This document shows positions 26,079 to 35,466 of a stretch of DNA of 64,000 nt, piece after piece (within the stretch, counting starts at the first letter, position 1; each line of letters starts with the position of its first letter). Source of the DNA: Eubacteriaceae bacterium (GTDB lineage: Bacteria; Bacillota; Clostridia; Peptostreptococcales; Anaerovoracaceae); NCBI GenBank assembly GCA_902362805.1, contig CABIXY010000002.1, forward strand, positions 62,001-126,000, written 5' to 3'. The position numbers and the translations under genes are program-made. Below the pieces are notes generated by a model that ran no database searches, was not told where the DNA came from, and was given only the letters and a program-made list of their open reading frames with translations.

Positions 26079-26585
26079 ATGTTCAAAAATTGGCTGAAGA
26101 CGACAATTTTACTATATGTGCTGTGGTTCATTTTATCTGGGCGGACAGAATCAAAATTCCTCATGTTAGGATTGATTTCTTCTATGGTCATCGCTTCGTT
26201 GTGCCAGCCCATGCTGTACATCGAGAACAGACTTGAGAACCGAAAACATTTTATTTTGGATTTGCATTATGTCAAGTTTATCGGTTATTGGATTTGGCTC
26301 CTGGGCGAAATCGTAAAATCCAGCCTCTCTGTCTGCCGACTGATTATCAAGAAAAAAATCGAAATCGATCCGCAAGTCATTCAATTTCAATGTCATTTCA
26401 AGAACCCCATTGCAACGACCCTCTTTGTCAATTCTATCATACTGACGCCTAGCACTGTCACAGTCAATGTAGATCCTAATAACGTATTTACAGTCCATGC
26501 ACTTACGGTGGAAGCTGCGGAAGACCTTCTCGGAGGAGAGATGCAGCGGCGGATTGCAAAGGTATTCGACGAGTTTAACTCATAA
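26079..26585 (+). CDS. mrpE: Cation antiporter subunit MrpE/MnhE
   Basis: A 168-residue membrane protein with N-terminal hydrophobic segments and the family's cytoplasmic part (NSIILTPSTVTVNV). ATG at 26079 is preferred over an upstream TTG because GGGGGAG lies nine bases before it. It is the first gene of a tight ten-gene operon; the order E-F-G-(D)-(EB)-C-D resembles archaeal and Thermotoga-type Mrp/Mbh clusters and not the A-B-C-D-E-F-G order of Bacillus. Confidence 0.85.
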   Translation: MFKNWLKTTILLYVLWFILSGRTESKFLMLGLISSMVIASLCQPMLYIENRLENRKHFILDLHYVKFIGYWIWLLGEIVKSSLSVCRLIIKKKIEIDPQVIQFQCHFKNPIATTLFVNSIILTPSTVTVNVDPNNVFTVHALTVEAAEDLLGGEMQRRIAKVFDEFNS

Positions 26586-26605
26586 GTAGATATGGAGTGA
26601 ATTTT

Positions 26606-26878
26606 ATGAATCTAGTTTTTAAAATCTTGATGTACGGTACTATTTTTATCATCGGAGTCATGCTTTTTCGCGTGTTTCGCGGACCGTCAGTATTTGACCG
26701 ACTCAACGGTATGTTTGTCATCGGTTTAGATGTCATCGTCGTCCTCCTTTTGGTAGGCTATACAGATGGCCGGCAGGACATGTATATCGACATCGCAATC
26801 TCCTATGGAGTATTGGGATTCATCACATCCGTTATTGTGGCCAAGTTCATAGGGGGGAAGGGTAGTCATGATGATTAG
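26606..26878 (+). CDS. mrpF: Cation antiporter subunit MrpF/MnhF, ends in TAG
   Basis: A 90-residue protein with three hydrophobic segments and RVFRGPSVFDRLNG, typical of MrpF. ATG at 26606 follows GGAG. The stop is TAG, nested in the mrpG start (ATGATGATTAG). If UAG were read as Pyl, the frame would run on for tens of codons, so efficient termination here matters for the complex. Confidence 0.85.
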   Translation: MNLVFKILMYGTIFIIGVMLFRVFRGPSVFDRLNGMFVIGLDVIVVLLLVGYTDGRQDMYIDIAISYGVLGFITSVIVAKFIGGKGSHDD

Positions 26879-27194
26879 AGAAGTTATTACGGCCATTCTG
26901 CTGATTCTCGGTTTTATTTTTTTAGTCTTTTCTGCTCTTGGCGTCATGCGCCTGCCCGATTTCTATACGAGACTCCACTCTTCTGGAATTGGAGAAACCT
27001 TGGGCATCGTACTGATCGGCCTGGGCTTGATTATTTATGAGGGATTCAATATATTGTCGGCGAAGATTCTGCTGATTATGGTATCCATTTTCCTGGTAAA
27101 TCCGGTGGGGACCCACCTGATCGGAAAAGCCGCCATGGAGTCGGGATACAAACCCTGGGAGGAGGAACACAAAGATGCAAGCATTTCTGATTGA
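26868..27194 (+). CDS. mrpG: Cation antiporter subunit MrpG/MnhG
   Basis: A 108-residue subunit with three membrane segments and the MrpG signature SALGVMRLPDFYTRLHSSG. It overlaps mrpF by 11 bases and the next gene by 20 bases, indicating translational coupling. Confidence 0.87.
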   Translation: MMIREVITAILLILGFIFLVFSALGVMRLPDFYTRLHSSGIGETLGIVLIGLGLIIYEGFNILSAKILLIMVSIFLVNPVGTHLIGKAAMESGYKPWEEEHKDASISD

Positions 27195-27417
27195 AGCAAT
27201 TCTGCTGTTATTTCTGATCGCGATTACCATCGTCATCATTTTGAACAAAGACCTACTGGCGTCTGTCATCATTTACTGCGTGTTCAGCTTTTGCACCATG
27301 CTCCTTTACATCATGATGGGAGCACCGGACGTAGCCTTTACGGAAGCTGTCATCGGCGTCATTTCGACAATTTATTTTGTGATAGCAATTCGGACGACGG
27401 ACAGGTGGTGTAAATGA
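27175..27417 (+). CDS. MbhD-like (DUF4040) subunit, counterpart of part of the MrpA C-terminus
   Basis: An 80-residue protein with three hydrophobic segments and MMGAPDVAFTEAVIG, the DUF4040 motif found inside the C-terminal region of large MrpA proteins. Here it is a separate gene, as in archaeal Mbh/Mrp operons (MbhD). It overlaps neighbouring genes on both sides. Confidence 0.82.
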   Translation: MQAFLIEAILLLFLIAITIVIILNKDLLASVIIYCVFSFCTMLLYIMMGAPDVAFTEAVIGVISTIYFVIAIRTTDRWCK

Positions 27418-28184
27418 TGAAGGGCAACAAGAAAAAAGTTGCAGGCATGATGATGCTGGTCTTTATCGTCATCATCTGCTGGGGGCTGATTGACCTTCTG
27501 CCGACCATCGGCGATCCGCATTCAGCACCAAATACGCATATTTCCAAAGTCTTTATCGAAGAAGGTCCGGAGCAGACTGACGCGGCAAATTTAGTTACTG
27601 GCGTACTGGCGGATTATCGAGGCTTCGATACATTCTTGGAGACGACAGTGATGTACCTGGCAGGCTTTGCTGTCGCCATGGTGCTTTCTAACTGGCTGCG
27701 AAAGCACTGGAACGCGGATATTTTTCGCGCTACAGAGTCCTTTGGCGGTATCGACGTCAAGGTGACGATGCCTTTTATCATTCTTTTTCTGCTGCTCTAT
27801 GCTGCCTACGTGCTTTTCCACGGAGAAGTCAGCTTGGGAGGTGGATTTCAGGCGGGCGCGCTCATTGCCTTAGCCTTTATTCTATACACGCTGATAGGAA
27901 ACCTGGAACTGAATACCGTGATGCTGACGCAGCACTTTGCTGTCTGTGTGGGCGGTGTCGGTGTTATGATCTATGGTATGACCGGACTCTTACCGCTGTT
28001 CTACGGTGGAAAATTCCTGGAATACTCTAAATTACCGTTTTACGTAGAGGAGACAGCGCAGCTGCACTCCATCGGAATTATCTTTATCGAGACAGGCGTT
28101 ACCATCTGCGTGATGGCGACGATTATTACAATCCTGGAAGCCGTATTAGAAAGGAACAGCTTATATGATGACAGAAATAAATGA
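27414..28184 (+). CDS. MbhE-MrpB fusion subunit
   Basis: A 256-residue protein. Residues ~1-100 resemble the MbhE-like end of MrpA (short membrane segment, HISKVFIEEGPEQTDAANLVTGVLADYRGFDT). Residues ~120-256 are an MrpB domain (LFHGEVSLGGGFQAGALIALAF). Together with the 80-residue gene before it, this supplies the pieces of the MrpA C-terminus and MrpB that Bacillus encodes in two genes. Confidence 0.8.
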   Translation: MMKGNKKKVAGMMMLVFIVIICWGLIDLLPTIGDPHSAPNTHISKVFIEEGPEQTDAANLVTGVLADYRGFDTFLETTVMYLAGFAVAMVLSNWLRKHWNADIFRATESFGGIDVKVTMPFIILFLLLYAAYVLFHGEVSLGGGFQAGALIALAFILYTLIGNLELNTVMLTQHFAVCVGGVGVMIYGMTGLLPLFYGGKFLEYSKLPFYVEETAQLHSIGIIFIETGVTICVMATIITILEAVLERNSLYDDRNK

Positions 28185-28548
28185 TTTTCTTGCCGAAAAA
28201 GGGATATACATGCTGACCGTCATCCTTTTCTTTCTAGGAATGTTCGGTATGGCGACTTGTGGGAATTACATGAAAAAACTGATGTGTATGAATATCATGC
28301 AGATCGCAGTCATATTTTTCTTTTTATGCCTCGGGCAAAAGAGCGGCGGAACGATTCCCGTTACCATAGCGGGCCTCTTAAATTCTGACGATTATATCAA
28401 CCCGCTGCCTCATGCATTGATGCTGACGGCCATCGTGGTCAGCCTGGGCACTACTGGATTGGGACTTGCACTGCTGATGCGGGTCAAAGACAAGTATGGT
28501 AGTATTGAAGAAGAGGTGGTTATCAAAAAGGGGGATAAAGAAAAATGA
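28165..28548 (+). CDS. mrpC: Cation antiporter subunit MrpC (NuoK-like)
   Basis: A 127-residue protein with three membrane segments and the NuoK/MrpC hallmark DYINPLPHALMLTAIVVSLG. It overlaps the genes on both sides. Confidence 0.87.
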   Translation: MMTEINDFLAEKGIYMLTVILFFLGMFGMATCGNYMKKLMCMNIMQIAVIFFFLCLGQKSGGTIPVTIAGLLNSDDYINPLPHALMLTAIVVSLGTTGLGLALLMRVKDKYGSIEEEVVIKKGDKEK

Positions 28549-30023
28549 TGGAGAATCTCCCTGTTTTGATCGTAATATGTCCGCTGATGGGGGCGATGCT
28601 GTGTCCGATTATCTGCTATTTCAACCGAAACGTTGGAAAATGGCTGACATCTGCTGCCATGACGGCATCACTGATCATGTCTGTGATGCAGCTGGCACGG
28701 ATTATGAAATATGGCGAAATCCATTATTGGTTTGGAAACTGGAAACCGCCTTATGGTATTGAATTTGCGCTGGATTCCCTCAATGGGGTCATCGTCGTGC
28801 TGATCTGCATCATGGGTCTGATCAGCACCATTTACAGCATGCCTTTCTTTGACGGCTTCAGCCGCTTTAAGACCGCTGGCTATTATTCTATCCTGTCTCT
28901 GCTGGTTACAGGTCTTCTTGGCATGTCTTCTACAGGTGATGTTTTTAACCTATATGTTTTTTTGGAAATCACATCTTTATCTGGTTATACTCTGATCGCC
29001 ATGGGCGGAGACAAAGGCGCCTTGTCAGCCTTTCGTTACTTGCTGATTGGAACCATTGGCGCGTCTTTCTACCTATTGGGGGTAGCCTTTATTTATGGCG
29101 AAACTGGTACGCTGAACATGGCCGATATGGCAGGTCTTGTCGGACCCGTCCTGGGATCGGGCACTACCATGGTAGCGATGGTGTTCTTTGTAGTCGGATT
29201 CGGCATCAAAATGGCGCTTTTCCCCCTTCACGGATGGCAGCCTGCAGCTTATACCAATGCCCATCCTGGTGCAGCCCCTGTCATTGCAGGCATTATGGGA
29301 AAAGTTCCTGCCTACGCCATGCTGCGATTCTTCTATTTCGTCTTCAACGCCAACAAAGAACTGGTGGGCGACTTTATGCTGGTGATCGGTACTATGGCAG
29401 CTGCAGGGATGATTTACGGATCCATCAAAGCGCTGCAGCAAAAGGATATGCGAAGCATGCTGGCCTATTCCAGCATTGCCCAGATGGGTTACATCGGCAT
29501 CGGTATCGCTATGGGAGACCTCTATGGTTTGATTGGTGCTGTATTACATATCATCGTCCATTCTTTCATGAAGGGCGGCCTTTTCTTTTGTGTTGGCGCG
29601 ATTCAGTATAAATATGGAGCCACTCGCCTGGGTCAATTGGGACAGCTGCACAAGCAGATGCCAAAGACAGTGGCTGTCATGGTTCTCTGCTCCCTGTCTA
29701 TGGTGGGCATACCGCCTCTAGCAGGTTTTTTCAGTAAATGGGATCTGGCCATCGGAGCTGCCACAGCGGGAGAGTACATCTATATCGCTGTACTCGTTGT
29801 CAGCAGCTTGCTCAATGCCATCTACTTTTTCAGAATGTTTGAGCATATCTTCATGGACGCTGAACCGGCTCGGGAAGAAATACACCCTGAATTAAAGGGA
29901 GAACTGCCTTGGCGCATGATGCTTCCCATTATTATCTGCGGTGTCGGCGTCGTCGTACTGGGCGTCTGCAATGTCTGGTTCGTTAATGTGCTTTCATCAG
30001 TGATTATGGGGGTGACGCAATGA
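28545..30023 (+). CDS. mrpD: Antiporter subunit MrpD (NuoN/M/L-like)
   Basis: A 492-residue proton-translocating-type subunit of about fourteen membrane segments. The conserved channel segments include VFLEITSLSGYTLI and GIKMALFPLHGWQPAAYTNAHPGAAP and the broken-helix part LLAYSSIAQMGYIGIG (seen as SMLAYSSIAQMG). First of three such subunits in the operon. Confidence 0.88.
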   Translation: MMENLPVLIVICPLMGAMLCPIICYFNRNVGKWLTSAAMTASLIMSVMQLARIMKYGEIHYWFGNWKPPYGIEFALDSLNGVIVVLICIMGLISTIYSMPFFDGFSRFKTAGYYSILSLLVTGLLGMSSTGDVFNLYVFLEITSLSGYTLIAMGGDKGALSAFRYLLIGTIGASFYLLGVAFIYGETGTLNMADMAGLVGPVLGSGTTMVAMVFFVVGFGIKMALFPLHGWQPAAYTNAHPGAAPVIAGIMGKVPAYAMLRFFYFVFNANKELVGDFMLVIGTMAAAGMIYGSIKALQQKDMRSMLAYSSIAQMGYIGIGIAMGDLYGLIGAVLHIIVHSFMKGGLFFCVGAIQYKYGATRLGQLGQLHKQMPKTVAVMVLCSLSMVGIPPLAGFFSKWDLAIGAATAGEYIYIAVLVVSSLLNAIYFFRMFEHIFMDAEPAREEIHPELKGELPWRMMLPIIICGVGVVVLGVCNVWFVNVLSSVIMGVTQ

Positions 30024-31546
30024 TACAAACTGTTTTAGACTATCGACCTGTTATTGCAGTCTTTATCTCCATGGCAGCGGCAGGCTTGATCTTGATCAGG
30101 GGGAATAAAATCAAAGCAAACAGACGGGAGGCCATTACTTTTGGCGCAGCTGTCATCAAGGCGCTCTGTGTTTTTTCCATGGTACCGCAAGTATTAGGCG
30201 GCCAGGATTTTGACATTGTTCTCTTAGAAATCGCCGGCGGAATCAGTCTGGAGTTCAAAGTGGACAGCGCGGGGCTGGTTTTCGGCTGTGTCGCTTCGGG
30301 CCTTTGGATCCTCACATCTGTTTATTCCATCGGCTATATGAGAGGGCATAAAGAAAAAAATCAGACGGGTTATTTTGCGGCTTTTGCCATGTGCCTCAGC
30401 GGCGCAATCGGCATCTGTTTTGCTGCCAACCTGCTGACCTTCTTCATATTTTACGAAATTCTTACTGTGGCGACTTATCCTCTGGTCGTTCATTACAGAG
30501 ACAAGAAAGGAAAGCTGTCGGGAAGGAAATATTTGATTTATACCCTCAGCAGCGGACAGCTGTTCCTGGCCGGAATCGTGTTTTTATACGTATCGTGCGG
30601 CACCTTGGATTTTCAGCCGGGAGGTTTTGTAGGGCATTCTCTCTCCAAAGGAATGACGGCGCTGGCTTTTTTCCTGGTAATTGTCGGCGGAGTCGTCAAA
30701 GCGGGGGTGATGCCGTTACATAGCTGGCTGCCTGCAGCCATGGTAGCACCGACGCCGGTCAGTGCGCTGCTTCACGCAGTGGCAGTCGTCAAAGCTGGCG
30801 CGTTCTGCGTAATCAGAATCGTTGGTTATACCTTTGGCCCTGAGATTTGCAGCTGGAGCGGAGCAACGGATGTCCTTGCATGGATTGCAGTATGTACGAT
30901 ATTGCTTTCCTCGCTGATTGCTATACAGAAGGATAACCTAAAGGCCAGGCTGGCCTATTCCACGGTCGGACAGCTTTCTTATATCGTACTAGGTGTGTGC
31001 ATTTTGACGCCGGCCAGTATGGCGGGTGCCATGTATCATATCGTTGCTCATGCATTTATGAAAATCACCTTGTTCATGTGTGCGGGTGCAATCTTTGTGA
31101 CGACGCACAAGGCTGAAATCAGCGATATGAGGGGAATCGGCAGGCGCATGCCATTGACGATGGCTGCTTTTACCGTAGCGTCCATTGGAATTGCAGGGAT
31201 GCCTTTTATGGTCGGCTTTGTCAGCAAGATGAGCATCATAGAGGGAGCGGCACAGATCGGACAGCCATTTTTTATCGTAACATTGATAGCCAGCGCTTTG
31301 CTCAGCCTCACTTATTTGATTCCTGTGTGTTATATCGCATTTTCGAAACGAAATATCAATGCCGATTTTCTGGATTACCCGGCAGGACCAGTGCTGCAAG
31401 GAGAAGCGAACAAAGCGATGCTGATTCCGCTGCTCCTGACAGCATGTATTTCTATCCTATTAGGAATCATGCCAAATGCTGGTCCGCATCTTCTGCAGCT
31501 GGCAGAGAACGCCGCCCAGTCGATCTTTCAAGGGGGTGGAATGTAA
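30020..31546 (+). CDS. Second NuoL/M/N-like antiporter subunit
   Basis: A 508-residue membrane protein with FFIFYEILTVATYPLVVHYRD, GVMPLHSWLPAAMVAPTPVSALLHAVAVVKAG and ARLAYSTVGQLSYIVLG. These match the NuoL/MrpA N-terminal core without the long MrpA C-terminal part. It overlaps mrpD by four bases and the small gene after it by one base. Confidence 0.85.
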   Translation: MIQTVLDYRPVIAVFISMAAAGLILIRGNKIKANRREAITFGAAVIKALCVFSMVPQVLGGQDFDIVLLEIAGGISLEFKVDSAGLVFGCVASGLWILTSVYSIGYMRGHKEKNQTGYFAAFAMCLSGAIGICFAANLLTFFIFYEILTVATYPLVVHYRDKKGKLSGRKYLIYTLSSGQLFLAGIVFLYVSCGTLDFQPGGFVGHSLSKGMTALAFFLVIVGGVVKAGVMPLHSWLPAAMVAPTPVSALLHAVAVVKAGAFCVIRIVGYTFGPEICSWSGATDVLAWIAVCTILLSSLIAIQKDNLKARLAYSTVGQLSYIVLGVCILTPASMAGAMYHIVAHAFMKITLFMCAGAIFVTTHKAEISDMRGIGRRMPLTMAAFTVASIGIAGMPFMVGFVSKMSIIEGAAQIGQPFFIVTLIASALLSLTYLIPVCYIAFSKRNINADFLDYPAGPVLQGEANKAMLIPLLLTACISILLGIMPNAGPHLLQLAENAAQSIFQGGGM

Positions 31547-31707
31547 TGATGCTGATGTTTATCAAATACGCCGCCATCGGCTTTGGAGCAGGTTTTATAC
31601 TGATTGTCCTGTCAAAGGTTATTTTAGCGGCTATTTTGCAGAGAAAACCTGATTATTATGATGACCAATATGATCAGTTTGATCAAGGGGGTGAAGAGAA
31701 TGGCTGA
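31546..31707 (+). CDS. 53-residue single-span membrane protein within the antiporter operon
   Basis: Begins at ATG 31546, sharing a base with the previous stop (TAATG) after AGGGGGTGG. The product has one hydrophobic helix (FIKYAAIGFGAGFILIVLSK) and an acidic, Tyr/Asp-rich tail (YYDDQYDQFDQGGEENG). Its last eight bases overlap the next start. No family is recognised. Tight coupling suggests an extra small subunit of the complex. Confidence 0.65.
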   Translation: MMLMFIKYAAIGFGAGFILIVLSKVILAAILQRKPDYYDDQYDQFDQGGEENG

Positions 31708-33424
31708 TTTTCATCCGGGACTGATTTTAATTGTGACGGGTTTCCTGGCGCTGCTCTTACCTGAGAAGATTAGAAAATGGATTGCGGCGGCAGGACCTCT
31801 TGTGGCGCTTGCTGCTATGTTCGGCCTGGACACAGATGCCTCTCTGACTTATCGTTTTACAGGATCCATCACCATGGATTTACTGCATGTAGATACCCTG
31901 GCTTGGGCTTTTGGGATGATTTTCTGTGTTATCGCGTGTATTATCGGCATCTACTCCTTTGATGCTAAGGACGGAAGGGAGAAGTGTGCTTCTCTCGTTT
32001 ACGCAGGCAGCGGTATCGCCGTGGTTTTTGCAGGCGATTGGATTTCTTTGATTTGTTTCTGGGAAGTCATGGCTGTTTCCTCTGCTTATTTGGTTTGGGC
32101 TGGCAGAACACACAAGGCAAGAAGGGCGTCTTATCGCTATCTGGCCATGCATTTTTTTGGCGGCAATATGCTCCTCGGCGGTGCAATTGCAGTCTGTGTG
32201 CAGAACGGACTGCAGATAGAGATGCTGACAGGCAGTGATGGCTGGGCCTTTTGGTTTGTTTTTATCGGTTTAGCTGTCAACGGGGCAATACCGCCTCTCC
32301 ATACATGGGCGCCAGATGCCTACCCGGAAGCGACTTCGGCAGGTACGGTATACATGGGATCTTTTACTACGAAGGTGGCCATCTACGCCATGATCAGGCT
32401 TTTTGCAGGAACAGAGTGGCTGGTCTTTGTGGGAGCAGTCATGGCAGTCTTCGCTGCCTGCATGGCTTTGATGGAGAATGACATCAAAAGGCTTCTATCT
32501 TATCACATTGTCAGCCAGTTGGGCATGATGGTAGCGGCACTGGGTACTGGCAGCGCAGCAGGTGTCGACGGAGCGACGTTACACGCTATTTTTAATATTT
32601 TATACAAAGGGGTACTGCTCATGGGGGCAGGCGCGATTGTTAACGCGACTGGAACGCGGAAAATCAGCGAACTGGGAGGCCTTTATAAAAAAATGCCCCT
32701 TGTGGCGGCCTGCTTTTTCATCGCTTCGCTTTCTATCGCAGGAGTTCCATTCTTCAGTGGTTTTGCCAGTAAAGCCCTGATTACAGAAGCGCTTCACGCC
32801 GGACATTTCACCATTTCTTATTGGCTGGTGATGCTTGCTGGTGTCGGAACATGGCTTTCGATCACCTTGAAAATCAACTACTTTGTATTTCTCAGAAAAC
32901 CGAAAGCAGAGATGGCCGTGCGGCCAGTACCTGCATATATGAAGGCGGCTATGGTCATGGGAACTCTGCTCTGTATTGTGACTGGTTTATTTCCGTCCTA
33001 TTGTTACGAGTTGATGCCAAATGCAACCATGGCTCATCCTTTCAGTGCGGAGCACATCGTAGAATATGTCGCGCTTTTCATCGGTGCGACGGTTCCTTTT
33101 GCCCGTTATATCAAGAAGATGGAACCTCACGATGTGATTACTTTGGATTTTGACTGGATCTATCGGGTCACGCTGGTAGATTTACTGTCTGGACTATCTA
33201 AATGGGTCTATCGCATTTTCGCCAGATTTGAGCATACTTACTACAGTTTTGAACGAATCATCAAAACCATCCTGCGCAATCCGAGCAAAGTGTTCAGCGG
33301 GTTGGAACTGGATGAGGCGAATGTGGAAGAGCATTTTGAGGAACAACGCCCGGTGGGCGAGTTCATGCAAACCTTTATTGTATTCTGCGTTATCGCCTTC
33401 TTGGTATTGCTGATTATAGAATGA
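31700..33424 (+). CDS. Third NuoL/M/N-like antiporter subunit with C-terminal extension
   Basis: A 574-residue membrane protein starting at ATG 31700 after GGGGGTGAAGAG. It has GAIPPLHTWAPDAYPEATSAGTVYMGSFTTK and RLLSYHIVSQLGMMV, the NuoL/N family core. A C-terminal ~100-residue extension ends in another membrane helix after FEEQRPVGEFMQ, which recalls the lateral-helix end of NuoL or of Mbh-type subunits. It is the last gene of the operon, followed by a terminator at 33453. Confidence 0.84.
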   Translation: MADFHPGLILIVTGFLALLLPEKIRKWIAAAGPLVALAAMFGLDTDASLTYRFTGSITMDLLHVDTLAWAFGMIFCVIACIIGIYSFDAKDGREKCASLVYAGSGIAVVFAGDWISLICFWEVMAVSSAYLVWAGRTHKARRASYRYLAMHFFGGNMLLGGAIAVCVQNGLQIEMLTGSDGWAFWFVFIGLAVNGAIPPLHTWAPDAYPEATSAGTVYMGSFTTKVAIYAMIRLFAGTEWLVFVGAVMAVFAACMALMENDIKRLLSYHIVSQLGMMVAALGTGSAAGVDGATLHAIFNILYKGVLLMGAGAIVNATGTRKISELGGLYKKMPLVAACFFIASLSIAGVPFFSGFASKALITEALHAGHFTISYWLVMLAGVGTWLSITLKINYFVFLRKPKAEMAVRPVPAYMKAAMVMGTLLCIVTGLFPSYCYELMPNATMAHPFSAEHIVEYVALFIGATVPFARYIKKMEPHDVITLDFDWIYRVTLVDLLSGLSKWVYRIFARFEHTYYSFERIIKTILRNPSKVFSGLELDEANVEEHFEEQRPVGEFMQTFIVFCVIAFLVLLIIE

Positions 33425-33452
33425 CAAGTGCTATTGACAGCCCTCTTTCAAA

Positions 33453-33500
33453 GCCCCAGGCGCATCTGTTCGATTCGATGCAGCCTGGGGTGTTTTAATT
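33453..33500 (+). terminator. Terminator of the antiporter operon
   Basis: GCCCCAGGC pairs with GCCTGGGGT and is followed by GTTTTAATTTTT, 29 bp after the last stop. Confidence 0.8.
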
Positions 33501-33520
33501 TTTGGTTCTAAGTTGTTCGT

Positions 33521-33880
33521 AGTCCGCAACTGCTATCGCCTGTTCTGAATGTCCGCCACTTTTTTTCTGAACACACCAATTACGGACTCGTTAAGCCCCA
33601 AAACAGCCCTTAGTAGTCCGCAACTGCTATCGCCTGTTCTAAATGTCTGCCACATTTTTTTCTGTGCACACTAATTGCGGACTCTTTAAGCCTCAAAACA
33701 GCCCTTAGTAGTCCGCAACTGCTACCGCCTGTTCTAAATGTCTGCCGCTTTTTTTCTGAGCACACCAATTGCGGACTCTTTAAGCCCCAAAACACCCCTT
33801 TGTAGTCCGCAGATGGCGAGACTGTAAAGAAATGTTCCGCACTTTTTTTCTGGACATCTCTATTGTGGACTTCGAGACGC
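33521..33880. repeat. Four tandem ~94-bp repeats with internal inverted arms
   Basis: Copies start at AGTCCGCA at 33521, 33615, 33710 and 33804 (spacings 94, 95, 94). Each of the first three begins AGTCCGCAACTGCT and ends TTGCGGACT or ATTACGGACT, so the ends are inverted (AGTCCGCAA / TTGCGGACT) and each unit can fold on itself. Between them lie conserved GCCTGTTCT, AATGTC(C/T)GCC, a run of seven or eight T after a variable C/A and TCTG. The fourth copy is degenerate. No ORF of interest spans the array. It is not CRISPR, because units are contiguous and lack unique spacers. Confidence 0.85.
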
Positions 33881-34279
33881 ATTGAACATCAATCTGCAAG
33901 GAGGCTTTTAAAATTCCGCGGAACTTCTCAGCCTCGAAAACCCTTGAAAAAACATAGCGAATTTCGATTGTTCCGCATTATGAAACCGTAGGTTCTCATT
34001 GTAGAACGAACCTTATTGACGAGCAGAAAATTCTGAATTATGATACAACCATAAGATAACGGAGCAAAATCTATGCGACTGGATTCAACCAATCGAGTTT
34101 CGCCCATGGCTTGCTCTCTTGGGGATTTAAAGCATGAGGTCTGCCTAGCCAAATCGGCAGTAAAACTCACCAAATCAAAGATTTGGGTGTTTCTTGCATG
34201 AGACCTGACACCGGTTTGCTGTGCAAACCGGGCTAGGGCTTCAAGATTTGGGGCAGAACCATTAAGGAGGTAAGGTGAG
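33881..34279 (+). promoter_or_regulatory. Non-coding leader of the FIST gene with several hairpins
   Basis: No gene is visible in these 400 bp. Stems include ACCAAATC/GATTTGGGT (about 34169-34190), CCGGTTTG/CAAACCGG (about 34213-34231) and CTGCC/GGCAG around 34142-34160. GGAGCAAA..GCGACTGGA at 34060-34085 echoes the linkers of the structured repeat beside tRNA-Pyl (20211-20241). AAGGAGGTAAG before the ATG at 34280 is a strong ribosome site. This may be a cis-acting RNA or another repeat copy. Confidence 0.45.
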
Positions 34280-35443
34280 ATGTTAAAAGCACAGACAGGA
34301 ACAAGCACGAACAGAAATGCGGCATTAGCGGCAAAAGAGGCTGTAGAGAAGGTAAAAGAAGTAGATAATGCGAAGATGGCTTTCGTATACAGCGGCGTAC
34401 AATATGACCAAAAGGCTTTGCTGAATGCAATTGCAGAGGAACTACCAGGAGTACCGCTGGTGGGGAACACATCCTTTACAGGTGTAATCACACAGGAGGG
34501 TTTTGTTTCCGGTGACGAGGGCTTTGTCGGCGTCATGGCTATGGGGGATGAAGATATGACCGTTGGCGTTTATGGCATGGCTAAAGAGGGAAGTGCCAGA
34601 GACACCGGCAAGAAAGTTGCAGAAGAAGCTTTGAAGAGAGCCGGAAAAACCACTGCGCCAGATTACTTCTACATGACAGCGCCTCCGGGTGAAGAAGAAT
34701 TTTATCTCAAAGGTATCACTGAAGTCATCGGCAGAGTGCCGTTCTTTGGCGGCAGTGCAGCAGATAACGCCATCGCAGGAGAATGGATGCTCTATACAGA
34801 CGAGATGATTACTGCAGATGGTGTGGCGGTTGCTTTCTTCTACACAGGAAAATGCTTCGCCAATGAATACACAGGTGCATATAAAGAGACTGACAAAGTA
34901 GGCATTATCACAAAAGTGATCGATCATAGAACTTTAGCTGAAATTGACGGTGTACCCGCGTTGAAGAAATATCAGGAGTGGACTGGCGCATCTGATGAAG
35001 ACGTGGCAGGCGGCAACTTGTTGGCATACGCCATCACTGCCCCTCTCGGCGTCAAAGACCCACTGGGCGACGTTATCGCGATCAGGCACCCGATGAACGG
35101 CAATGACGACGGCTCCATGGCCATCGGCAACAACTTAGCAGAAAATACTGCCGTGATTTTGATGGAAGGTTCCGTAGATGAACTGATTGAATCAACAGGG
35201 ACAACGGTTGAGGCGGTCAAAGCAAAGCTGGGGAAGGCCCCGGCAGCATTCCATCTGGTACACTGCGGCGGTAGAAGAGCTGGCATCGGCGATCGAATTG
35301 ACGAAGTTGCGAAGGCTTTGAAAGAGGCGGCAGGCGACGTACCGTTCATGACAGAATTCACCTTCGGCGAGTACGGATATGAAGACGACAGCAAGAACAC
35401 CTGTGGAGGTTTAATGCTATCCTTCACAGCATTTGGTAAATAA
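34280..35443 (+). CDS. FIST N/C-domain sensory protein
   Basis: A 387-residue cytoplasmic protein. Residues ~25-220 match the FIST N domain (VPLVGNTSFTGVITQEG; FFGGSAADN) and ~230-385 the FIST C domain, ending in GGLMLSFTAFGK. FIST proteins are thought to bind small ligands such as amino acids, often with signal-transduction partners, but no kinase or cyclase is adjacent. It is followed 23 bp on by an aldehyde dehydrogenase, probably one transcription unit. Confidence 0.82.
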   Translation: MLKAQTGTSTNRNAALAAKEAVEKVKEVDNAKMAFVYSGVQYDQKALLNAIAEELPGVPLVGNTSFTGVITQEGFVSGDEGFVGVMAMGDEDMTVGVYGMAKEGSARDTGKKVAEEALKRAGKTTAPDYFYMTAPPGEEEFYLKGITEVIGRVPFFGGSAADNAIAGEWMLYTDEMITADGVAVAFFYTGKCFANEYTGAYKETDKVGIITKVIDHRTLAEIDGVPALKKYQEWTGASDEDVAGGNLLAYAITAPLGVKDPLGDVIAIRHPMNGNDDGSMAIGNNLAENTAVILMEGSVDELIESTGTTVEAVKAKLGKAPAAFHLVHCGGRRAGIGDRIDEVAKALKEAAGDVPFMTEFTFGEYGYEDDSKNTCGGLMLSFTAFGK

Positions 35444-35466
35444 ATAGATGAAAGGGGACCTTACAT

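Noticed and set aside
33521..33880. CRISPR array
   Set aside because: Units are ~94 bp and directly adjoining, without short repeats and unique spacers, and no cas genes are near.
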